A stretch of 64,000 nucleotides of DNA, taken from contig JAVJRK010000010.1 in assembly GCA_040218445.1 (NCBI GenBank), positions 124,001-188,000 of the forward strand, in the 5' to 3' direction. Source of the stretch: UBA1479 sp040218445 (GTDB lineage Bacteria > Pseudomonadota > Alphaproteobacteria > Rhodospirillales > Casp-alpha2). Positions 59,508 through 64,000 of the stretch are shown here, in pieces. The notes below the pieces were generated by a model. It searched no databases. It worked only from the letters and a program-made list of their open reading frames with translations, and was not told the DNA's origin. A program made the position numbers and the translations under genes. Position 1 is the stretch's first letter. Each line of letters starts with the position of its first letter.

Positions 59508-60338
59508 TTAACCGCTTGGCCCCCGGCCGAAAGGCTGGGTCAACAGACGCAGAAAACCCAGTTTCGCCGGATCGCGGAACCCAGGCTGGCCGATGTCCAT
59601 GGCGTCGTGGCCGTCGCGCGGCTGGGCACGGTAGGTGCCGAACAGGCGATCCCAAATCGACAGGTTGAAACCGAAGTTGCTGTCCGTCTCGTCCCGATGG
59701 ACCGAGTGATGAACCCGATGCATATCCGGCGTGACGATGAGGCGACGCAGAGCCGCATCGGCCCAGGCCGGCAAGCGAAGATTGGCATGGTTGAAGATCG
59801 AGGACGCGTTGAGCACGACCTCGAACACCACCACGGCCGCCGCCGGAACACCCAAGGCCAGCACCAAGCCGACCTTGATGACGATGGACAGCAGAATTTC
59901 CAGCGGATGGAAGCGCACGCCCGTGGATGCGTCGATCGCCATGTCCGAATGATGTACCCGGTGCAGGCGCCAAAGAACGGGGATGTGGTGGACGGCCACG
60001 TGCTGCGCATAAATGGCAAGATCGAACAGGATCAGGGCCAGCCAGAAGGCCGGCCAGCCGTCCAGGCCGATCATCGGGAAAAGCCCCCAGCCCCGGTCCG
60101 ACGCCAAGACCGCCGCCGCCACGGGCAAGAACGCAGGCAAGATCCAGGCAAAGGCCCGCACGGCCAGGGTATCGATCACGACCAAGGCCGCGTTATGGGG
60201 CCAGCGTCGGACCCGCGCCTGATCCCCCCGGCGCGGCCAAAGCGCTTCCGCCCCCATCATGGCCACCAGCATGAAGACGAAACAGCCGATCCGAAGAAGC
60301 GGCTCATGCGCGGCGATAAAATCGTTGAAGGCGGTCAT
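59508..60338 (-). CDS. Sterol desaturase/fatty acid hydroxylase family membrane protein
   Basis: A 276-residue integral membrane di-iron enzyme. Histidine motifs are HVAVHH (residues 113-118), HRVHH (126-130) and HRVHH (207-211), with a further HxxxH-type site at NHANLRLP; all eight-histidine positions needed for the diiron site are plausible. It would hydroxylate or desaturate a lipid or sterol-like substrate. The family member and substrate are unknown. Convergent with paiB. Confidence 0.83.
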   Translation of the reverse strand: MTAFNDFIAAHEPLLRIGCFVFMLVAMMGAEALWPRRGDQARVRRWPHNAALVVIDTLAVRAFAWILPAFLPVAAAVLASDRGWGLFPMIGLDGWPAFWLALILFDLAIYAQHVAVHHIPVLWRLHRVHHSDMAIDASTGVRFHPLEILLSIVIKVGLVLALGVPAAAVVVFEVVLNASSIFNHANLRLPAWADAALRRLIVTPDMHRVHHSVHRDETDSNFGFNLSIWDRLFGTYRAQPRDGHDAMDIGQPGFRDPAKLGFLRLLTQPFGRGPSG

Positions 60339-60442
60339 CTGTTGATCCTGAAGGCCGTTCGCAGCCGGGCCCTGTTTCCCGTTCCGAAAAGGGGTTCAAA
60401 TGTAGTATGGTGCCATTTCTCCCAAGCGGCCAGTCAGGCCAC

Positions 60443-60527
60443 GGGAATGTGATTCCCAGGGGGAGCCTGCGTCGGGTGCGGCTGCACCAAAAGCCCGGCG
60501 CCAAACCGGAAAACGGTACCTGGGAAT
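60443..60527 (+). promoter_or_regulatory. Structured 5' leader with mutually exclusive hairpins (candidate regulatory RNA)
   Basis: ATTCCCAGG at 60452-60460 can pair with CCTGGGAAT at 60519-60527 (9 bp) to close a branched domain containing GTCGGG/CCCGGC (one G-U pair) and CCG/CGG stems. Its first six bases can instead pair with GGGAAT at 60443-60448 in a compact hairpin. The two folds exclude each other, as in riboswitches and attenuators. It lies about 50 nt upstream of the oxidoreductase start. No known riboswitch consensus was recognised. Confidence 0.4.
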
Positions 60528-60576
60528 AAGGGTGCCTGGAAACGGGCCCGCAAAGCGGCCCGGGGATAGGGAACGG

Positions 60577-62058
60577 ATGAACCTCAATTCGCTTCTTCAT
60601 GCGCGCGCCGACAGCGGCAACCCCGTGCGCGTCGCCGTCATCGGCGCCGGAAAGTTCGGCTCCATGTTCCTCAGCCAGGCCCTGCACCATCCGGGCTTCC
60701 ATGTGGTCGGCGTGGCCGATCTCAACCCCGCCACGGCGGAAAAGGCCCTGATCAACACGGGCTGGCCCAAGGAACGCATCACCCGTCATTCCGCCGCCAA
60801 GGCCCTGGACCAGGGCATGACCTTCGTCACCGATGATGCGCTATCGCTGATCGAACACGGCGGCCTGGAAGTGGTGGTCGAAGCCACGGGCATTCCCGAA
60901 ATCGGCATCAAACACGCGCTCGCCGCCTTCAAGCGCGGCCGCCATGTGGTCATGGTCAATGTCGAAGCCGACGTCCTGGCCGGCCCCTTGCTGGCCAAGA
61001 AGGCGGCTGAAATGGAAGTCGTCTATTCCATGGCCTACGGCGACCAGCCATCCCTGATCTGCCAACAGGTCGATTGGGCCCGCACCATCGGGCTCGAGGT
61101 CGTCTCCGCCGGCAAGGGCACGCTGTACATGCCCGAATTCCATGCCTCGACCCCGGATACGGTCTGGGCCCATTACGGCCTGACCGCCGAGCGGGCCAAG
61201 GAAAGCGGCATGAACGCCAAGATGTTCAATTCCTTCCTGGACGGCACCAAATCGGGGATCGAAATGGCTGCCGTCGCCAATGCGACCGGGCTGACGCCCG
61301 CTCCCCACGGCCTCGATTTCCCGGCCGTGCCGGTGGACGAACTGGCCTCGACCTTGATTCCCAAGGACGCAGGCGGTGTGCTTCACCACAAGGGCCAGGT
61401 CGAAGTAATTTCATCGCGTGAGCGGTCGGGCGAAGATCTGGAGAACGATCTGCGCTGGGGCGTCTATGTGGTATTCGAAGCCCCCACGGAATACGTGCGG
61501 CGCTGTTTTTCCGACTACGGCATGATCACCGATGCCGGCGGCGGCTATTCGGCGCTATGGCGGCCTTATCACCTGATCGGGCTGGAACTGGGCGTGTCCG
61601 TTGCCTATGCCGCCCTGTTGAAACAGCCGACCGGGGCCGCGACCCGCTTCGTCGGCGACGTCGTGGCCTGCGCCAAGCGTGATTTGCGCGTCGGCGAGGA
61701 ACTGGACGGTGAAGGCGGCTTTACCGTCTGGGGCAAGCTGATGCCGGCCGAAGAAAGCCTGAAGACCCGTGCCGTGCCCATCGGCCTGGCGCAGAAGATC
61801 AAGCTGAAGCGCCCGATCAAGCAAGGGGCGATCATCGGCTGGGACGACGTCGAACAGGACCGTTCGGACGCAACCTATCAGTTCCGCCGCGAGATGGAGG
61901 CCCAGTTCGGCCCTGCACCGGCCGCCAAAGCCAGTGCCGGAAAGTCCCCGCCTCCCGCGAACACGCCTTCGGCACCGGCGACCAACACCAAGCCCCGTGC
62001 TGACACACCCGGCGCTGATAAGCCGAAAAACAACCCCATCGCCGCGGCAGGGGATTGA
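60577..62058 (+). CDS. SAF-domain NAD(P)-dependent oxidoreductase (homoserine dehydrogenase-like)
   Basis: A 493-residue protein with an N-terminal Rossmann domain (VRVAVIGAGKFGSMFLSQAL), an NAD-binding/catalytic region like homoserine dehydrogenase (ADLNPATAEKALINTGWPKE), and a C-terminal SAF domain (GLAQKIKLKRPIKQGAIIGW). The last about 55 residues form a Pro/Ala/Lys-rich, probably disordered tail. The substrate is not known; similar proteins are annotated as predicted homoserine dehydrogenases. ATG 60577 is preferred, with a GGGGATAGGGA site before it. A structured leader precedes the gene. Confidence 0.75.
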   Translation: MNLNSLLHARADSGNPVRVAVIGAGKFGSMFLSQALHHPGFHVVGVADLNPATAEKALINTGWPKERITRHSAAKALDQGMTFVTDDALSLIEHGGLEVVVEATGIPEIGIKHALAAFKRGRHVVMVNVEADVLAGPLLAKKAAEMEVVYSMAYGDQPSLICQQVDWARTIGLEVVSAGKGTLYMPEFHASTPDTVWAHYGLTAERAKESGMNAKMFNSFLDGTKSGIEMAAVANATGLTPAPHGLDFPAVPVDELASTLIPKDAGGVLHHKGQVEVISSRERSGEDLENDLRWGVYVVFEAPTEYVRRCFSDYGMITDAGGGYSALWRPYHLIGLELGVSVAYAALLKQPTGAATRFVGDVVACAKRDLRVGEELDGEGGFTVWGKLMPAEESLKTRAVPIGLAQKIKLKRPIKQGAIIGWDDVEQDRSDATYQFRREMEAQFGPAPAAKASAGKSPPPANTPSAPATNTKPRADTPGADKPKNNPIAAAGD

Positions 62059-62137
62059 TTTCCGCCCCTGTCAGGGGCTTCCGGGGGTGGACGCGGAACG
62101 GAAAATGGGGGACTATCTCGCACCCGCAAAAACGGTT

Positions 62138-62169
62138 GCCGCCTTGATTGCAAGGCGGCACTTTTCTCT
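62138..62169 (+). terminator. Hairpin with T-rich tail directly upstream of zapE
   Basis: GCCGCCTT (62138-62145) and AAGGCGGC (62152-62159) form a perfect 8-bp stem with a 6-nt loop, followed by ACTTTTCTCT. It can terminate the oxidoreductase transcript. The zapE start lies only 13 nt after the stem, so if zapE is expressed from upstream, the hairpin must allow read-through or hold the ribosome site. Confidence 0.6.
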
Positions 62170-62172
62170 AGA

Positions 62173-63330
62173 TTGAGTGATCAACCGGTGTCGATCACCC
62201 GCACCCCAAAAGAAGCCTACGACGCGCTGACCGCCAGCGGCGACGTGCGTCCGGACCCCGCCCAATCCCATGGCATCGACCGCCTGCAGGCGTTGTCCGA
62301 AGCCCTGGAAGCCTATGGCCAACAGATGGGGCGGTCCGGCTGGGCCGCGCGGCTGGGCCTGGGCGGGCGCAAACAACCGCCGCCCAAGGGGATTTACATG
62401 TGGGGCGGCGTCGGGCGCGGCAAAACCATGCTGATGGACCTGTTCTTCGAGAACGCCCCCGTCGAAGCGAAAAAGCATGTCCATTTCCATTCCTTCATGC
62501 AGGAAGTTCACCGCCGCATCCATGCCTTCCGCGAAGCGCAGAAGGCTGGCAAGGTCGGCGAGGAAAAAGACCCCTTGCCCGCCCTGGCCCGGGTCATCGT
62601 CGATCAGGCCTGGCTGCTGGCCTTCGATGAATTCCATGTCACCGACATCGCCGACGCGATGATCCTGGGGCGTCTGTTCGAAACCCTGTTCGAACAGGGC
62701 GTGGTCGTGGTCGCCACATCCAACCGCCACCCCAAGGACCTGTACAAGGACGGCCTGCAGCGCGAACGGTTCATGCCCTTCATCGATGTCTTTATGGAGA
62801 AAATGGAGATCATCGAGCTCGATTCGGGCACCGATTACCGCCTGCAGCGCCTACAGGAACTGGATATCTACATCACCCCCAATTCGACCGAGGCCGACGC
62901 GAAACTGAAAAAAGCCTTCCACGACCTGACGGTGGGGATGGAGCCGCGTTCTGTCTCACTCAGCGTCAACGGCCGGTCAATCGATATTCCCATGGCCGCC
63001 GAAGGGGTCGCCTTCACCTCCTTTACCGAGCTTTGCGCGAAACCGCTGGGGGCGGGCGATTATCTGGCGATCGCCGACAAATTCCATTCGTTGGTGATGA
63101 ACGGCGTGCCCAAGCTGGGCCCCGAAAAACGTGATCAGGCCAAGCGTTTCGTGACCCTGATCGACGCTTTGTACGACGCCCGCGTCAACTTCGTCTGTGC
63201 CGCCGACGCGCCGCCGACCGAGCTTTATACCGAAGGCGACGGCGCCTTCGAGTTCGAGCGCACGGTGTCGCGTTTGATCGAAATGCAGTCCCCGGAATAC
63301 ATCGCCCAACCCCATGGCGGAGGAGACTGA
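62173..63330 (+). CDS. zapE: Cell division protein ZapE (AFG1-like ATPase)
   Basis: A 385-residue ATPase: Walker A GGVGRGKTM at about residues 78-86, Walker B LLAFDEFHVTD, sensor ATSNRHPKDLYKDGLQRERF, and the C-terminal domain typical of AFG1/ZapE. In E. coli ZapE associates with the divisome and destabilises FtsZ. The start is a TTG (62173, MSDQPVSITRTP), matching the family length; an in-frame GTG at 62188 is an alternative. No good Shine-Dalgarno site was seen. Confidence 0.9.
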   Translation: MSDQPVSITRTPKEAYDALTASGDVRPDPAQSHGIDRLQALSEALEAYGQQMGRSGWAARLGLGGRKQPPPKGIYMWGGVGRGKTMLMDLFFENAPVEAKKHVHFHSFMQEVHRRIHAFREAQKAGKVGEEKDPLPALARVIVDQAWLLAFDEFHVTDIADAMILGRLFETLFEQGVVVVATSNRHPKDLYKDGLQRERFMPFIDVFMEKMEIIELDSGTDYRLQRLQELDIYITPNSTEADAKLKKAFHDLTVGMEPRSVSLSVNGRSIDIPMAAEGVAFTSFTELCAKPLGAGDYLAIADKFHSLVMNGVPKLGPEKRDQAKRFVTLIDALYDARVNFVCAADAPPTELYTEGDGAFEFERTVSRLIEMQSPEYIAQPHGGGD

Positions 63331-63499
63331 CCGTCTGTTCCCTGGGGGCATAGGTGTTTTCCGGACACTAAAAATCACATTGACCCATGGCGTTATTGTG
63401 GTTTTCTTAAAATCAGGGCCTATATTAGGGCCTAGAGACACCCCAGGAGGTTGGCGCGACCACCATCCCGGGGCACAAGTTTCAAGGAGCTTTCAGGCA

Positions 63500-64000
63500 A
63501 TGGCCGCCGACATGACCCCATTGATCGTGCCCGATACGGTGATCCCGGCGGGCCCCGAGGCCACTGCATGGTCGGATGTCGACCCGACCATCGACCTATG
63601 GGCGGAGATCGACCGCCTGCGCAAGGAAAAGAACGCGGTCATCCTGGCCCACTATTACCAGGATCCGGAAATTCAGGACCTGGCCGATTTTGTCGGTGAC
63701 AGCCTGGACCTGTCGCGCAAGGCCGCCGCCACGGATGCCGACATGATCGTGTTCTGCGGCGTGCGTTTCATGGCCGAGGTCGCCAAGACCTTGAGCCCGA
63801 CCAAGACCGTGGTCCTGCCGGACATGGAAGCGGGCTGCTCGCTCGAAGAAAGCTGCCCGCCGGATGACTTCGCCAAGTTCGTGGCCCAGCATCCCGACCA
63901 CATCGTGGTCACCTATATCAATTCATCGGCCCGGGTGAAGGCCCTGTCGGACGTCATCGTGACCTCGTCCAATGCGGAGCACATCGTCAAGAACCTGCCG
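63500..64000 (+). CDS. nadA: Quinolinate synthase NadA (3' end outside window)
   Basis: The frame begins at ATG 63500 and is open to the window end (167 codons seen). It carries NadA motifs: VILAHYYQDPEIQDLADFVG DSLDLSR (split), FCGVRFMAEVAKTLSPTKTV with a cluster cysteine, PDMEAGCSLEESCP and VVTYINSSARVKALSD VIVTSSNA (split). NadA makes quinolinate from iminoaspartate and dihydroxyacetone phosphate using a 4Fe-4S cluster. A TATATT -10-like element lies at 63421-63426 in the upstream gap. Confidence 0.93.
   Translation, partial: MAADMTPLIVPDTVIPAGPEATAWSDVDPTIDLWAEIDRLRKEKNAVILAHYYQDPEIQDLADFVGDSLDLSRKAAATDADMIVFCGVRFMAEVAKTLSPTKTVVLPDMEAGCSLEESCPPDDFAKFVAQHPDHIVVTYINSSARVKALSDVIVTSSNAEHIVKNLP

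Noticed and set aside
1..64000. CRISPR array, tRNA or rRNA genes, insertion sequences, prophage
   Set aside because: No regular spaced repeats, tRNA T-loop/anticodon layouts, rRNA stretches, transposase or integrase motifs were seen on either strand.

Overview
The window is GC-rich, densely packed chromosomal DNA of an alphaproteobacterium, most likely a member of the Rhodospirillales or a close relative. The evidence is the System I cytochrome c maturation cluster, an S16 protein with a long Ala/Glu tail, the rpsP-rimM-trmD-rplS block running into leuCDB, sdhCDAB, the ethylmalonyl-CoA pathway pair citE-like/mch, and many ATGA or TGATG overlaps. No tRNA, rRNA, CRISPR array, transposase or prophage gene was recognised. 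This assignment is an inference from gene content, not from a database search.

Layout. 1-5.4 kb: branched-chain/aromatic ABC uptake genes (livH partial, livM, binding protein, livF) followed by a PaaK-like CoA ligase. 5.5-6.6 kb: an AT-richer island with a membrane protein and a PH-like ORF that look like one frameshifted gene. 6.6-7.6 kb: a secreted histidine phosphatase and a probable three-hairpin small RNA with C-rich loops. 7.6-14.9 kb: ccmABCDEFGHI, the complete heme export and cytochrome c ligation system. 14.9-27.7 kb: pgk, a HAMP sensor lacking an MCP tip, small hypothetical genes, a truncated NUDIX hydrolase, ynbE-ydbL, an AtzG-like/amidase pair, and the minus-strand run ferredoxin-dapF-mtaB-ftsY. 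28-35.2 kb: ffh, rpsP-rimM-trmD-rplS, leuC-leuD-leuB. 35.3-43.1 kb: a PAS histidine kinase, asd with a cytochrome c and a multicopper oxidase, then ppc. 43.1-46.4 kb: a minus-strand operon of ArsR regulator, three SRPBCC proteins, a MoaD/ThiS-like protein and a broken BNR-propeller gene. 46.4-51.3 kb: pdxY, citE-like lyase, mch and a chemoreceptor. 51.3-54.1 kb: a cobalamin riboswitch leading a frameshifted porin, then an MFS transporter. 54.1-55 kb: a gene-free 0.87-kb region with a REP-like hairpin, a hairpin-rich segment and a cluster of DnaA boxes. 55-64 kb: sdhCDAB, DUF6494, a PaiB-like protein, a sterol desaturase-like protein, a SAF-domain oxidoreductase with a structured leader, zapE, and nadA (cut by the window end).

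How the parts fit. The ccm genes supply c-type cytochromes, and one such cytochrome is encoded next to the multicopper oxidase. SdhCDAB, PEP carboxylase, the malyl-CoA-type lyase and mesaconyl-CoA hydratase point to C2/C3 carbon assimilation through the B12-dependent ethylmalonyl-CoA pathway, which gives some context to the B12 riboswitch. Both SRP GTPases (FtsY and Ffh) are encoded within 5.5 kb of each other. Four loci carry reading-frame lesions (5.5-6.6 kb, NUDIX, BNR protein, porin). They could be real decay of accessory genes or base-level assembly errors, and raw reads would decide.
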